Origin: Auriscalpium vulgare | Lineage: Eukaryota > Basidiomycota > Agaricomycetes > Russulales > Auriscalpiaceae | Length of the DNA stretch: 64,000 nt | Assembly (NCBI GenBank): GCA_019915015.1 | Contig: JAHBBC010000017.1 | Coordinates: 1,054,001 to 1,118,000 of the forward strand | Direction: 5' to 3' | In this document: piece by piece, positions 1 through 13,300 of the stretch | Layout: the number at the start of each line of letters is the position of its first letter | How positions within the stretch are numbered: position 1 is the stretch's first letter | The notes under the pieces: generated by a model | Told to the model about the DNA's origin: nothing | The model's database searches: none | Seen by the model: the letters and a program-made list of their open reading frames with translations, nothing else | Made by a program: the position numbers and the translations under genes

Positions 1-177
1 GGGTACTCAACCTGGATCGCAAATGTGTTAGGCAAGGAAGAGGCAATCAGCATCACTAGGCTCACCGGCCACTTCGCCCTAGGTGATCTTCCCTTCGACA
101 ACGGCAACAGGGAGCTAGACCTGTGGGTTGTCATGTCCGGAAACCATGTGAGCCCGTCGCTCATGCTGTGGCCCTGA
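1..177 (+). CDS. possible 3' end of a gene entering from the left
   Basis: Frame 1 is open from the first base to a TGA at 175-177, giving 58 residues with ordinary composition that end in LMLWP. No domain is recognised and no splice junction was confirmed. It could be the last exon of a plus-strand gene whose body lies outside the window, or chance. Confidence 0.25.
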   Translation, partial: GYSTWIANVLGKEEAISITRLTGHFALGDLPFDNGNRELDLWVVMSGNHVSPSLMLWP

Positions 178-320
178 AGCGCTCACAAAACATTCATGCA
201 GATGACGGAAGAGCCTGATTTCAACATTGATGAGGCGGCTTGAGTAGGCCGCCATCAGTGCAAATTAATAAATACATGTTCGTATGGTGATGCTTTTTGT
301 ACGCTTCTGATTTCTCTCAT

Positions 321-1360
321 TTAGCGCCGCCCGGCCGTCGTCGTCGACCTCTGCGATCGCCTCCGTGTTACCATTCCCGACCCTTCCCCACTCTGCAACG
401 GGCTCGCTTCCTTCTCATCCTCTTGGACGAACCACGTTCGATCCTGCTCGGGGTGGGCCTCCATCCATTTGGGGTTGATAAAGCGGCGCCTGATTTTCTT
501 GCCAGCAGTACCAACGTCCGGCAGAGGCACTTCAATCGGGTCCCCGCGCTTTCTCTTGTGGACCTTGTGCTCCCTGGCGACTTCCGTGTCGAGCGTCTTC
601 AAGAGCAAATTAATCTGAATTACCGTTGTCAAGTATCCATTTGAATAATCATCTCAGGGACGCTCACCTCGGGGATGTGATATGCCGGCGCGCGCGTAAT
701 GTATGGTGCCGTCGACTCCATCTTTCGCTTCTTGCCTTTGCGCGGCGGACTGGCCCTTTTTTCAACATCCTCGGCGCTCTGCGGATCGATGGCCCGCTCG
801 TCTTCCTCTCCCCCGGACTCGTCAATGGATTGATACAACACCTCATCCAACCACTTGTACTCTGACCCTTGGAGAGCCTTCACCTGGTGGCGGTGCTGCT
901 TTCACAGCGTGGCTTTCTGGATCGGCGACTGGTGAGTTTCCTTGCCGATATCAAAATGATGTCTTTTTACCGTCGTCTGACGTCCTTTCAGACGTTTCAC
1001 CCTATTCGCTGCCTCTTTTTCCCCGGCACCCTTCTGCTGAGTCTTGTACGCCGTCTTCCAGGTCGAAATTGTCGTATGGATCATATCTCGGTAAGTCTTG
1101 CTCGGCACGCTCTTCAAGGCGTCGGCGGACATATCTTTTGACCAGCGATGTCCGTGCTGCCTGATTTTGTCCTCGACCTCGGGGAACCATGCCCTGCTGT
1201 TTGCCTTCCAATCCAGATCCCACCGCGGGCGCAGGATTCGTGTCGTCACCGTCTTCTCGTCGTCGTCTCCCACTCCTGGAATGGTTTCCTGAATGACCTC
1301 CCAGTATGACATGTTGAAGAGAGCCGTTGCTACGCACGGCAGGCGATTCCATCCAAGCAT
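321..1360 (-). CDS. hypothetical nuclear-type protein, at least 3 exons
   Basis: Three open minus-strand stretches (about 1360-930, 883-670 and 632-321) are separated by short intron-like gaps, one running GTAAAAAG to GATCCAG near 983-927. The N-terminal exon is Trp- and basic-rich (RPRWDLDWKANSRAWFP, then HGHRWSKDM). The middle exon has an acidic stretch and a KKRKM-type nuclear localisation signal. The last exon contains RRRFINPKWMEAHPEQDR and ends in a basic tail. I recognise no catalytic domain. Proteins with this Trp/Arg pattern seem to be lineage-expanded unknowns in Polyporales-like genomes; that is recollection, not a search result. The minisatellite begins about 500 bp upstream of the start, so the promoter lies between them. 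Confidence 0.5.
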
Positions 1361-1860
1361 AGTTAATAATGTTATGGTGAGTATATGATGTATTTGAAAA
1401 TGTGACTATAAATACCAGCAACAAAGTAAAGATGCCTTGGGAATGCAAAATTCTCAGTCTTCCCTCAATTATTTGTTCAGTTGTACATGAGGAAACAAAG
1501 AGGGAGCTATGGTTTATATATACTTACAAGTGATGTCTATTCATTTGGAGTTCAACAATTTTAGAGTTTGTTAATTGCAGAAGGAGTGGTGAAGGAAAGC
1601 ATTTGTAGCAAACATGTGGCTTATAAGGATGGATGATATACTGACCTAAATCTACATGAACAATGATCTGAGGTCAAATTTACTACATATGGCGTTAGTT
1701 CAGAAGCCAATAGAGCAGTCAATATTGAATTGTTAATGTATATGGCACCCAGGCCATGAACAAACACAAGCAACAATATTGAATCTTTAATCTATGCTAC
1801 ACTCGAAAGTAATCAAACCCTAAGCCTACTGAGGCGAGCCACTTCTTGAATTCACATAAT
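1361..1860. other. AT-rich spacer, likely promoter of the minus-strand gene at 321-1360
   Basis: No coding sequence is seen. The stretch is AT-rich and contains several TATA-like runs, for example near 1380 and 1510. It joins directly to the first degenerate minisatellite units. Confidence 0.4.
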
Positions 1861-4800
1861 ACCACCAGGACAGATTTTTAATTCAAAGCACAGCGAAATG
1901 CACTCAGCCCCATTTAAATTTACATCAAACCACCAGGCTAGAATTTCAGTTCAGATCACACCGGAATGCACTCAGCCCCTGTTTAAATTCACATCGCACC
2001 ACCGGGCTGGATTTTTAATTCAGATCACACCAAAATGCACTCAGCCCCTGTTTTAATTCACATCATGCCACCGGGCTGAATATTTAATTCAAAGCACAAC
2101 AAAATGCACTCAGCCATGTTGATATTCATATCAGACGAGTAGGGTGGATTTTTAATTCAGATCATACCAAAATGCACTCAGCCCCTGTTTTAATTCACAT
2201 CATGCCACCGGGCTGAATATTTAATTCAAAGCACAACAAAATGCACTCAGCCATGTTGATATTCATATCAGACGACCAGGGTGGATTTTGATTCAGATCA
2301 CACCAAAATGCACTCAGCCCCTGTTTTAATTCACATAATCCCACTGGGCTGAATATTTAATTCAAAGCACAACAAAATGCACTCAGCCATGTTGATATTC
2401 ATATCAGACGAGTAGGGTGGATTTTTAATTCAGATCATACCAAAATACGCTCAGCCCCTGTTTTAATTCACATCATGCCAATGGGCTGAATATTTAATTC
2501 AAAGCACAACAAAATGCACAAAGCCCCTATTTTCATTCACATCATGCCACTGGGCTGAATATTTCATTCAAAGCACATCAAAATGCACTCAGCCCCATTT
2601 TAATTTACATCAAACCACCAGGCTGGATTCGGATCACACCGGAATACACCCAGCCCCTGTTTAATTCACATCACACCACCGGGCTGGATTTTTAATTCAG
2701 ATCACACCAAAATGCACTCAGCCCCTGTTTTAATTCACATCATGCCACCAGGCTGAATATTTAATTCAGATCACACCAAAATGCACTCAGCCCCTGTTTT
2801 AATTCACATCATGCCACCGGGCTGAATATTTAATTCAAAGCACAACAAAATGCACTCAGCCATGTTGATATTCATATCAGACGACCAGGGTGGATTTTTA
2901 ATTCAGATCATACCAAAATGCACTCAGCCATGTTGATATTCATATCAGACGACCAGGGTGGATTTTGATTCAGATCACACCAAAATGCACTCAGCCCCTG
3001 TTTTAATTCACATAATCCCACTGGGCTGAATATTTAATTCAAAGCACAACAAAATGCACTCAGCCATGTTGATATTCATATCAGACAAGTAGGGTGGATT
3101 TTTAATTCAGATCATACCAAAATGCACTCAGCCCCTGTTTTAATTCACATCATGCCACCGGGCTAGATATTTAATTCAAAGCACAACAAAATGCACTCAG
3201 CCATGTTGATATTCATATCAGACGACCAGGGTGGATTTTTGATTCAGATCACACCAAAATGCACTCAGCCCCTTTTTTAATTCACATCATGCCACCAGGC
3301 TGAATATTGAATTCAGATCACACCAAAATGCACTCAGCCCCTTTTTTAATTCACATCATGCCACCAGGCTGAATATTGAATTCAGATCACACCAAAATGC
3401 ACTCAGCCCCTTTTTTAATTCACATCATGCCACCAGGCTGAATATTGAATTCAGATCATACCAAAATGCACTCAGCCCCTGTTTTAATTCACATCATGCC
3501 ACCGGGCTAGATATTTAATTCAAAGCACAACAAAATGCACTCAGCCATGTTGATATTCATATCAGACGACCAGGGTGGATTTTTGATTCAGATCACACCA
3601 AAATGCACTCAGCCCCTTTTTTAATTCACATCATGCCACCAGGCTGAATATTTAATTCAAAGCATAACAAAATGCACAAAGCCCCTGTTTTCATTCACAT
3701 CATGCCACTGGGCTGATCAAAGCACACCAAAATGCACTCAGCCCCATTGAAATTTACATCAAACCACCAGGCTGGATTTTCAGTTCAGATCCCACCAGAA
3801 TGCACCCAGCCCCTGTTTAAATTCACATCAAACCACCGGGCTGGATTTTTAATTCAGATCACACCAAAATACGCTCAGCCCCTGTTTTAATTCACATCAT
3901 GCCAATGGGCTGAATATTTAATTCAAAGCACAACAAAATGCACAAAGCCCCTATTTTCATTCACATCATGCCACTGGGCTGAATATTTCATTCAAAGCAC
4001 ATCAAAATGCACTCAGCCCCATTTTAATTTACATCAAACCACCAGGCTGGATTCGGATCACACCGGAATACACCCAGCCCCTGTTTAATTCACATCACAC
4101 CACCGGGCTGGATTTTTAATTCAGATCACACCAAAATGCACTCAGCCCCTGTTTTAATTCACATCATGCCAATGGGCTGAATATTTAATTCAAAGCACAA
4201 CAAAATGCACAAAGCCCCTATTTTCATTCACATCATGCCACTGGGCTGAATATTTCATTCAAAGCACATCAAAATGCACTCAGCCCCATTTTAATTTACA
4301 TCAAACCACCAGGCTGGATTCGGATCACACCGGAATACACCCAGCCCCTGTTTAATTCACATCACACCACCGGGCTGGATTTTTAATTCAGATCACACCA
4401 AAATGCACTCAGCCCCTGTTTTAATTCACATCATGCCACCAGGCTGAATATTTAATTCAGATCACACCAAAATGCACTCAGCCCCTGTTTTAATTCACAT
4501 CATGCCACCGGGCTGAATATTTAATTCAAAGCACAACAAAATGCACTCAGCCATGTTGATATTCATATCAGACGAGTAGGGTGGATTTTTAATTCAGATC
4601 ATACCAAAATGCACTCAGCCCCTGTTTTAATTCACATCATGCCACCGGGCTAGATATTTAATTCAAAGCACAACAAAATGCACTCAGCCATGTTGATATT
4701 CATATCAGACGACCAGGGTGGATTTTTGATTCAGATCACACCAAAATGCACTCAGCCCTTTTTTAATTCACATCATGCCACCAGGCTGAATATTGAATTC

Positions 4801-5640
4801 AGATCACACCAAAATGCACTCAGCCCCTGTTTTAATTCACATCATGCCACCGGGCTAGATATTTAATTCAAAGCACAACAAATGCACTCAGCCCTCTTGA
4901 TATTCATATCACACCAAACCAGAATGCACTCAGCCCCTGTTTTAATTAATATCACACCACCGGGCTGAATATTTCATTCAGATCACACTGAAATGCACTC
5001 AGCCCTGTTTAAATTCACATCAGATGACCAGGGTGGATTTTTAATTCAGCTCACATAGAAATGCACTCAGCCCTGTTGAAATCTGCATCACACCACTTGG
5101 ATGGATTTTTAATTGAGATCACAAAAAAATGCACTCAGCCTTGTATAAATTCACATCATGCCACACCAGAATGCTCTCAGCCCCTGTATTAATTCACATT
5201 ATGCCACCAGGCTGGATATTTAATTTGGATCACACCTAAATGCACTCAGCTCCTGTTTTAATCTATATCACACCACCAGGCTGGATTCTTAATCCATATC
5301 ACCAAAATGCTCCCAGCTCCTATTTTGTGTTATATCATACCACATTGCTGATTTTTAATTTTGGTTATACCAAAATGCACTCAGCCTCTGTTTGGATTTA
5401 TATTAATTTATATCACACCGCAAGGTTGAATATTTGTTTCAGATCACCCTTCAGCCCCTGTTTGGATTCATATCATACAACAAGGTTCAATGTTTGATTC
5501 ATATGCCACTAAAATGTTCTCAGTCTCAGCGCCTTCCTAGATTTATATTGACTATCTATGTTGACTATTCAATCAAATTCAAACCGGACTACACTTGGCC
5601 CCTGTTTCAATATATATTGCACCAGAGCCTCAATTTTTAA
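1860..5640. repeat. AT-rich minisatellite, 68-69 bp unit, about 50 copies
   Basis: The motif ATGCACTCAGCC recurs at 1898, 1966, 2035, 2104 and 2172, a spacing of 68, 69, 69 and 68 bp, and continues to about 5500. Two main unit types exist. One has CAGCCCCTGTTTTAATTCAC and ends near CACCGGGCTGAATATTT. The other has CATGTTGATATTCATATC and a GGGTGGATTTTT segment. A four-unit block of about 270 bp recurs near 2443, 3867 and 4134, the last two side by side, which is higher-order organisation. Units from about 4880 to 5640 are increasingly divergent. Short open frames inside are translations of the repeat and are not called as genes. Confidence 0.95.
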
Positions 5641-6146
5641 TTTATATTGTCAGCCCCGCAGAGAGCAGAGGTGACAATACTGAATTCTTAATTCAAAAGC
5701 ATAGTCTCAATTTCATAAAGCAACACCTCACAGTGTGCTCATCCAAATATCATGAAAGCAAGAGATTATGTGACAAGGAATGCACAATCTTGCAACTAAT
5801 GTTGATATGTTCACAATGTCATCACAATAATTTCAATGATTAAAACAGCAAGCGATCTTTTTAGTATTTAAAAAACATGAAGATAACAGCCTGAACATCA
5901 TAAACTAACTCCTCACGATCTGCTCATTCAAATTTCATGAAACAACCACCATTCGAAAGCTGTTCCTCGTACCTTCCCAACGGTACAAAGCAATCGCAAA
6001 TCCAACTCGTTTCCACGAAGATATAAGAGTAAAACTGTCGACCGGAAAAACTCGGGTGTGTGCCCGGGTGAAACCGTAAACTGTACTTTACTTCGGACTC
6101 CGACGGCATATTTTTCTGCTCGAAAGAACTGATTCCAAATATGGAA
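5641..6146. other. AT-rich spacer
   Basis: This is the decaying edge of the minisatellite followed by unique AT-rich sequence. A 61-codon minus-strand frame at 5924-6109 has no recognisable features and is not called. Nothing else is seen. Confidence 0.4.
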
Positions 6147-8475
6147 TCAGAACAGGGGTTTGCCGGGCACGGCGGGTATGGGATCAGGGAGGCACGCTGT
6201 GTCGCTTATTCGCATCATGCCCATGAGGCACGCCCGAATGACGGCCTGATTAATCGTGAGTGATGTTGTTCCTGCGCAATATAACAAGCGACTTACTGAA
6301 AGCGCGTTGTTTCTTTTTACTCCTTGAACATCGTCTGCCGCAGCGCTTCCGCCTCCCGTGCCTCCCGCGGCTTCCAGCTCTCCCAGCCGACCCTCCACCG
6401 TTGCGATGCGCTTCCCCAATGCATCGACTTCGTCCTTCCTGTCGGCTTTCTCGCGCTCCAGCTCCTTGGCCAGCTTCTTTACTTGTTCCCTGCTTTGCTT
6501 GTTGATGTATTTCAGCTCGCAGACTTCATCGCGTAGGCCATTTACATCGTCGCTGAGGCGTTTTTGTGTTGCCGGGCGAGCGGGAGCTTCGGACGAATGG
6601 TGAGTCATTTGTCCTGCTTGAATGCGAATATACTCACATTCATACGTGCGCCTGGGTGTTTCGTACAGGTCCTCAATACTGTCAACATCACTGAACGTGC
6701 GCTTGTGCGAGGACCGTCCCCCCTGTCGTTCGCCTTCGTCATGGCTCTCCTCCTGGCTGGCCGGTTGCACTCGAGCGCGTACTTCCTTCGCCCGCCTCTT
6801 CTCCTCTTTCCTGGCCAACTCCTCTCGAACGCGGGCTCGGTCTCTCTCCTTCATGCGCTCCAACGCCTCCTCCGCCCGCTCCAACGCCTCCGCCCGCTTC
6901 ACCTCCTCCGCCCGCTTCGCCTCCTTCTCGCGCTTTGCCTCAGCGCGTCTTGCGTCAGCCAATCGACGAGCCTTCGCTTCGGCCGCCCGATTCAATTCCG
7001 CTTCCCGGCGGATTTCTTCATCTGCTGCACGCTTCGCGTCGGCTGCCCACTTTGCGGCATCCTCCGCCTCTCGACGTTCAGCTCGACGCGCCTCAGCCCC
7101 CGCACCTCGCCTCTCCTCTGCTCGACACTGTGTTTCTGCCTCAGCGCGCTTCTTCTCAGCGTCTCGTCGCGCGCGCTCCTCCTTGTTTCGATCAGCTTCC
7201 TCGATGAACTTCACCCACCCTTGATCTTCTGCCTCCTCCTCGGCTGCTGTTTGTGTGCCTCCTACACTCTCCGTCTGCGCGTGTGCCCCCGCTCCTATAT
7301 TTCTCGCGCCCGCCGCCATCGGAGCTTCCTCGCGCGCCTGCGTCCGGTGCGGTTGCTTACCGCGAGCGACTCGTGCACGCTGGGCCTGTTCTAGCCGCTC
7401 CATCAATTCCTTCTCTTCTTGAGCGCGCCTGGCTTGCAACTCTTCATGCTCCTGTCGGAGGCGCGCTTCCTCGCGTGCTAGCTCCTCTTCGTCGTGTTCC
7501 CAGGTCGGGCCCTCGTCGTCTCCATGGACACTCGCCTGCGCCTGCCTGTCCGGCGATAGCGCTTGGATCTCCTGCCAACGGTACGTTAGCTAGATCAGAT
7601 CTCCATCGCGTCATATTACTCACACGGCCATCCCTTGATCCCTCGCGCGCAGCACCGTCTTCTGTCGCGGCCGACGGTCCGGCTCCTCTGGTGAAGGCAC
7701 GGAAACGCTCCTCAAAGTCTTCTCGAGGCCCTGGAGACCATCACGAAGGTTCGCAGTGCATCTTAATCATAGAAGCAAATGAACTCACTATCCGAGTCCA
7801 GCGTCGTCGCTTCCCATTCCATGTGGACGGATGAATCCAGGAAGTCGTCGATGGGTGCGTCATACGACTGAGAAGGCTCTGGCGTCGCCTGATGGGTAGC
7901 GGCAGGGGCGCGTGTCTGCTGTGAGGCGGGTTCTGCGGGCAGCACATACGCAACACGCGCGTTCATGAAGGTGAGTTCAGCACATTGCTCCCATCCAAGC
8001 AATCAAACTAATTACCGCCTGCGACCAGAGACACCGCATTTGGCCGCATTTCCGCGAAGGGATCCAGGTAGCCGCCCCCAGACATTTTAGGTCGACTGCT
8101 AGGAGGTTCATGTGCGGGCTTTTGGGCAGCAGCGCGTGTCTGAGGCCTCGAGGCGCTTTCCGTGGGCTGCGCACGCGCACGACGCGCGCCTTTGCCGCTG
8201 GCAGCCGGCGCCTTGGCTTTCGAAGGCGGCGGGTCGGCCATAAGCGCGTCGATATCAACGACTTGTTCGGTGCGTTTTTTGCGTGTCTTCATGAGTGCGG
8301 GATGGGTGCTTACAAGCGGGACACAGGAGGCTTTGCGCACAGCGACCAGGCGCATTTTTGCGAGCCCGACGAGCCCGACGACAATCCTGGGCTGACAGGT
8401 TCTGATGGGCTCCGTGGGGAGGGAGAACGGACACATCTCTTGCTTTCCCGCACACTTAGATCGCTTCCCGGGCAT
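6147..8475 (-). CDS. large coiled-coil protein of unknown function, about 6-7 exons
   Basis: ATG at 8475. The first exon is Cys/Arg-rich and then Ala/Lys-rich with KAKAPAASGKGARRARAQ. Later exons are joined by good introns: donor GTGAGTTC near 7790; donor GTGTGAGT near 7622 with acceptor TTGGCAG; donor GTGAGTATA near 6645; donor GTAAGTCG near 6297 with acceptor AATCAG. The long exon at about 7578-6650 is an uninterrupted Glu/Arg/Ala heptad region (RRAEAKREKEAKRAEE-type) of roughly 250 residues, predicted as a long helical coiled coil. A second coiled coil follows near LKYINKQSREQVKKLAKELE, then a Gly-rich linker and a short tail. The function is unknown. Structural or scaffold proteins share this composition, so similarity hits in the coiled coil would not be informative. 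Confidence 0.65.
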
Positions 8476-8715
8476 TGTAGCATGGTCCTGTATTATTTTT
8501 ACATTTTCTACGATTTATTAGGCATTGCCAGCAGCTGTACAGAGGCGGTCAGGCGCGCGGGACAGACGACGGTCTGCCTCCGGGCAGCTCAGGGCGCGCG
8601 GAAAGTCCTTTGAATTCCCGGAGGTTGCCCGGAGTGCTGGCAGGTCTTGGCATCCGGCGGGCATTCGGAATGCCCCGAGGATTCCCGGAGCCGGACATTA
8701 GGTCCGAGGTCCTGT

Positions 8716-9275
8716 GATATTGAGAACCTTCGCCCTATCGTCGCCCATCGTCACCCAGCGTCGCCTATCGTCCCCGACCTTCGCCCTACCTCCCCGACTC
8801 TTGCTACGCCACCCCAAGCCTTGTATTGCCGCCCACACCTTCGCCGACACTCCCCCTCATCCCCCGTCGCTCGCTACACTTCCCCAGTGACAGCTGCGAC
8901 TCTCCGAGCCCTCTGGTAGACCTGGGACACGCCCCCCAACTAAAACAGTACTACTCGACGAGCAGGGTTTGGTTTTGTCATCTGACCGCCTGTCCGACGA
9001 GTTTGGTCATCATCGTGTCACAGCCCGTCGACGTCGTTGTCGTCGGACTTGTCTTCCGATCCGTCGGAGACAGTCGCCCTCGTCGCTCTCGCCCTTCCCG
9101 ACTTGCGTGTTCGATCGGAACGCATTGCGCTCGATCGGAGACGGTCGTCTACTGTTTCGGGACCCTGACACTCGCTGGCACACACACATCGACACCTCGG
9201 CAGCGCTCTAGGGACTTGGTCACATATCTACTGTTTACTGCCCTACTACCTGGTGGTGTCCATCACCGGAAGCTG
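8716..9275 (+). repeat. dispersed TCG-rich repeat, copy 1
   Basis: About 300 bp (8717-9015) are repeated with roughly 90% identity at 50881-51178; both contain CCTCTGGTAGACCTGGGACA and GAGCAGGGTTTGGTTTTGTC. The following part (about 9110-9270, GGGACCCTGACACTCGCTGG to GTGGTGTCCATC) matches the reverse complement of about 32210-32310. The element is dense in TCG, CCGA and TCGCC and has no convincing coding frame. Confidence 0.8.
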
Positions 9276-10396
9276 TTGTCATCGTCCGTGTCTTGCCCAA
9301 GAGCCTGGAAGTAGAGAGTAGAGTGATCAAGGAGGTCACGGCGAGAGAGGGTGTCGAGGAGAGTGATGAGGAAGGCCTCGAGAGTGTAGTCCTCGTGCAT
9401 TTGTGCTATCTGGTGACAGACTTAGGTTTGGCATTCTTTCGGCGCTTTTCAGTCGTGTTATCCAGTGGATAGAAGGTGAGCTTGATGCGGATGCCGTCAC
9501 CGTCGTTGCATTGACTTGGACCCCCTTCAAAGCATAGCCAGTCAGCCGCATGATTACTGAGAAGCCGAGGACTACGTACAGTCACCAAAGACCAGATCTA
9601 GCTCTCCACCACCTCCTGGTGCCTCTTCGGAAGACGCTCGGGACATCACGTAGGCTCCAGGTATGTCGACAAGCCAAGAGAAACTTGATACGAGTTGAGG
9701 GAGAGTCAATGCGTGCTAATGATGTAGAAGATGAAGGTGTATGTGCTTGATTCTCACGCACGGCCCTCGACGTGTCGCCATCTTTTTCTTATTTCCGGCG
9801 AGTCTCATGAATTTTGAAAATAGCAATAAATATCTCCTACGCCGACCCATTTAAAATGATATCCTTATCGGTCAATCTTTGAAACTAGCACACCGATAGT
9901 CATCGGTATTATTTCTTATTACCCTACAGGGACGCCTGGGTGTGTGTCCGGGTATAGCGGTGTGGTTGGTCTGTTTCGGTGCCTGTAGCGCTGCGGGTCC
10001 CATCACCACGTGAATATCACCTTTCTCTATCAAATATTACTTAATTAGTCAAAACCTACAAAGCATTCACTATGATAATCGTGATGGGCACTACATACAG
10101 TACTGCAAGATTGGATATAGAGTCTCCAACCGAGACAGTAAAGAATATTACAAGGGCCATTGCGAGCATGGCAGGATGCCTCCTTCGGTTCCATAGCTAC
10201 TCATGCTATAATATTTACTCAGGTGATTGAGAAGCTATACTTGTGAAACAATGACAAAGACAAAAGAAAGAAAGAAAAAGAAAAAGTGGCAAATAATCTG
10301 TCACAAGAACTATTTAAAAAATGAGATCACCCTATAGATTGCAGCTGAAGTACTCCCTCCTATCAGGCTGGATGCTGCAACATCCTTAGATGCCCC
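9276..10396. other. intergenic, one possible exon relic
   Basis: A minus-strand frame at about 9410-9550 (DWLCFEGG, then IRIKLTFYPLDNTTEK) has coding-like composition but no start, stop or splice context, so it may be a gene relic. From 9770 to 10396 the sequence becomes AT-rich and lies downstream of NLR-A. Nothing further is supported. Confidence 0.3.
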
Positions 10397-13300
10397 CTAG
10401 CCACCCTCTTCTATCTCATTCCCACCTGTCAATACTGGTAAAATCTTATGTACAAATTCATCTGATATAGGGTCATAAATGTTTTCCTGAACTTTCAAGG
10501 CTTTTTTGAACCATTGTATAGCCTCATCAACATTTTCCTCAAATACATATGTTTTTCCAAGAGATCTCAGGACAGTAGCATGGATATCAGAGTAGCTATT
10601 TTTCTCACAAATTGCCAATGCCTGTGAGTAATATGTACATGCTATCTCTGTCTTTCTTTGATCAGAATAGATCCAGCCAATTGCCATTGTTGTATATGCC
10701 AATGACTCTAAATTGTTTACTTTTGTGTGTATAGTCATAGCTTTCTCCCAATAGTCTCTGGCACTATCTGGTTGGCACATATCATAATATGTATTTCCCA
10801 TTTTTTCATAATCCTCTCCCAATCGCTGAATATCACTACATGATTCATGCAATGCAATAGCCTGAGTCAAATAATTAATTGCATCTGTGTACAGTCCTTG
10901 ACTACGATATACATTTCCTATGCCATTGAGGGATGTACCCTGTCTGGTTAGGTCATTATGACGTTGATGTATCTTTAGAGCCTGTTGGTAGAAATCCAGT
11001 GCTGTTTCAAATTCCTTCAATTCTAAGTGAACCTTCCCTAACAAATCTAAGATATAGTTTTCAGACTCCAGACCATTGATCTCTTTGGTCAAGAGGAGTG
11101 ATTTTAGAAAATAATCTTTAGCTACTTCATATCTTCTCTCCACCATACAGCAAGCCCCAAGTAACTGATATGCAGAGCCTTGCCCACTTCGGCTATTTGA
11201 TTTTGTGAAAATCTCCAATGCATTATGTAAACATAATCGTGCTTCATCCAGGTTTTTCTCTAATCTATAGACCTGTCCTAGATCTATCCAGGAACTACCA
11301 ACACACCAATCATCATCTTTGATCTGATCATATAGCTCAATGGATCTTATAGCACATTCTTTGGCGTCTTGTAAAAGATATTGCACTCTTGACATCCTAC
11401 TCAAGTAAGACAAAATATATGCTTGGTCACGGATGATATTATTCCTCTCAAACATACCCATGGCTGCTGTGAAATATGAACGAGCTAAATCATATTCACA
11501 ATGATCACAATGAAAGCAGCCTAGGCATTGCAAAAATTTTGCCTGGTATACTTCATCTTCTTGTTTTTTTGCATATTCTAAGCCCTTTAAATAAATTGAA
11601 TGTGCCTGTGAATAGCTTCCACATCCATTCAAACAAATACCCCAGTTCAGTTGGTAGCTCATAATGCATTGAGGAGATAGAAGATCTTTCTTCTGCTCTA
11701 GTAATTCAAATAATTCTGGCACAAATGATCCTGTTTCTACAGTAGTAAGCCAAGAATAATCTGCTACAGCCTTTACAAGTGTGTGGTCAGGAACTTGGAT
11801 TCTTAAACAGTGCAATAGGATATATCCTGTATTTTTGTACTCCACCAATTGTTCTGTACATATTGTACTACAGCCTTCATTTTTTAGAGTGAGATTAATA
11901 TAGTGTTGTTTTAACAACTTCATGTGTTCTACTGATAGGGGAAGGTGCTCTTGACTGTAATATCGAATAAAAGGATGCACATGTAAGGTATCAAAGGATT
12001 GATATGCAAGACCACTCTTTACAAGAGCGTTTATACTCTCCTGTCTGCTCTGAGTGTCTGGAAACAGATATTGAAAACAACTCAACCTTTCTAGGGCTAA
12101 GCCACCAGGGAGCATCCCCAATAGACTCAGAATAATCAAAGCAACTGGATGTGATTTTAAGTGATATCCTTCAATAGACAATTCAATTGAAGTCTCAAGA
12201 CTTGTCAAACGATGCCCTTTTCCGCGTTCAATAATTCTGATATTTGTCTCTTCCCATTGCTGCCATAAGAATCTACATTCCTGTGATTGAGCAAGATGAG
12301 CAATGATTGTTAGAGCTAGAGGAAGTCCTTCAACAGCTTGGACCAATCTGTCTGCCCACTCATCCCATTTATTTGATATATGTTGAAATACTTTCTGAGA
12401 GGTCTCAAAGCTCAGTGGCCGTAAAGGTGACAAGAGTGGCTGAGACCAAACACTGCCCTCTGGATATTCCAAACCTCTCATGGTGATTACCAGTGAAACA
12501 CATGAGATAGAACACAGTTTTTGTAGTAATGTAGTAACTGTGTGCTTGATTTGTGAATCAGTATCCCATACAGTTTCAAAATTGTCAAGACACAGCAAGC
12601 TGGGAGAAGACTCTAAATATAAAAGTATCTCTTGTTCTTTTGATGAACTATCTAAGTCATTTTGGACGCCTAACACTTTTGCTATTTCATTCACTAGCAT
12701 AGATATGGAAAGACATCCCTCACATGAGATGAAGTAGATTCTCTCATCAAATTTATGCACCACAGTAGGATGGTGAAGGATTGCCAAAGCCAAAGTGGTC
12801 TTTCCTATTCCACCTGCACCAAGAATTACTGTTCGAATAGGCATTTTGTTGGCATCATTTAATACATCCAGTACCACCATCATATGGCTGTCACGTCCAT
12901 AAAAAGTAGGAGAATAAGCTGGAATTTTAGTATTAGCCCTGTAAAATCATGAGATTATACAATGAATATATATTTGTAGAAGAATATACCTGTGAGTGGT
13001 CAAGAGAGGCTACATTTTGGAATATTATTACATTCCTGACCATAGACATCATTATTATCAAGCATACCTGAGAATCAAAATCTGCATTGGCTTTGACTGT
13101 AAATAACAAAGATGCCTATAGCAAATCAGTTGCCATAAAACAGTGTGCATTTAGATGAATCATACCTTATAGCTGTTAGTAAGGTAGTTGAGCCTTTTAT
13201 TGCAGTAGCTAATTCTTTTCTTTAACCCTCCATCAAAGAAATGAAGAGGCAATATTTTCTTCTGTTCGTTGTTGTATTGATCCAGTGCATTCTCAATGCT

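Noticed and set aside
4678..5497. Short open frames inside the minisatellite starting with MHSA
   Set aside because: They are translations of the 68-69 bp unit, whose start word ATGCACTCAGC recurs; length and frame drift with the repeat.
6260..7394. Plus-strand Arg/Ala/Ser-rich frames opposite the coiled-coil gene
   Set aside because: They are antisense shadows of the Glu/Arg/Ala heptad repeat and lack splice context.
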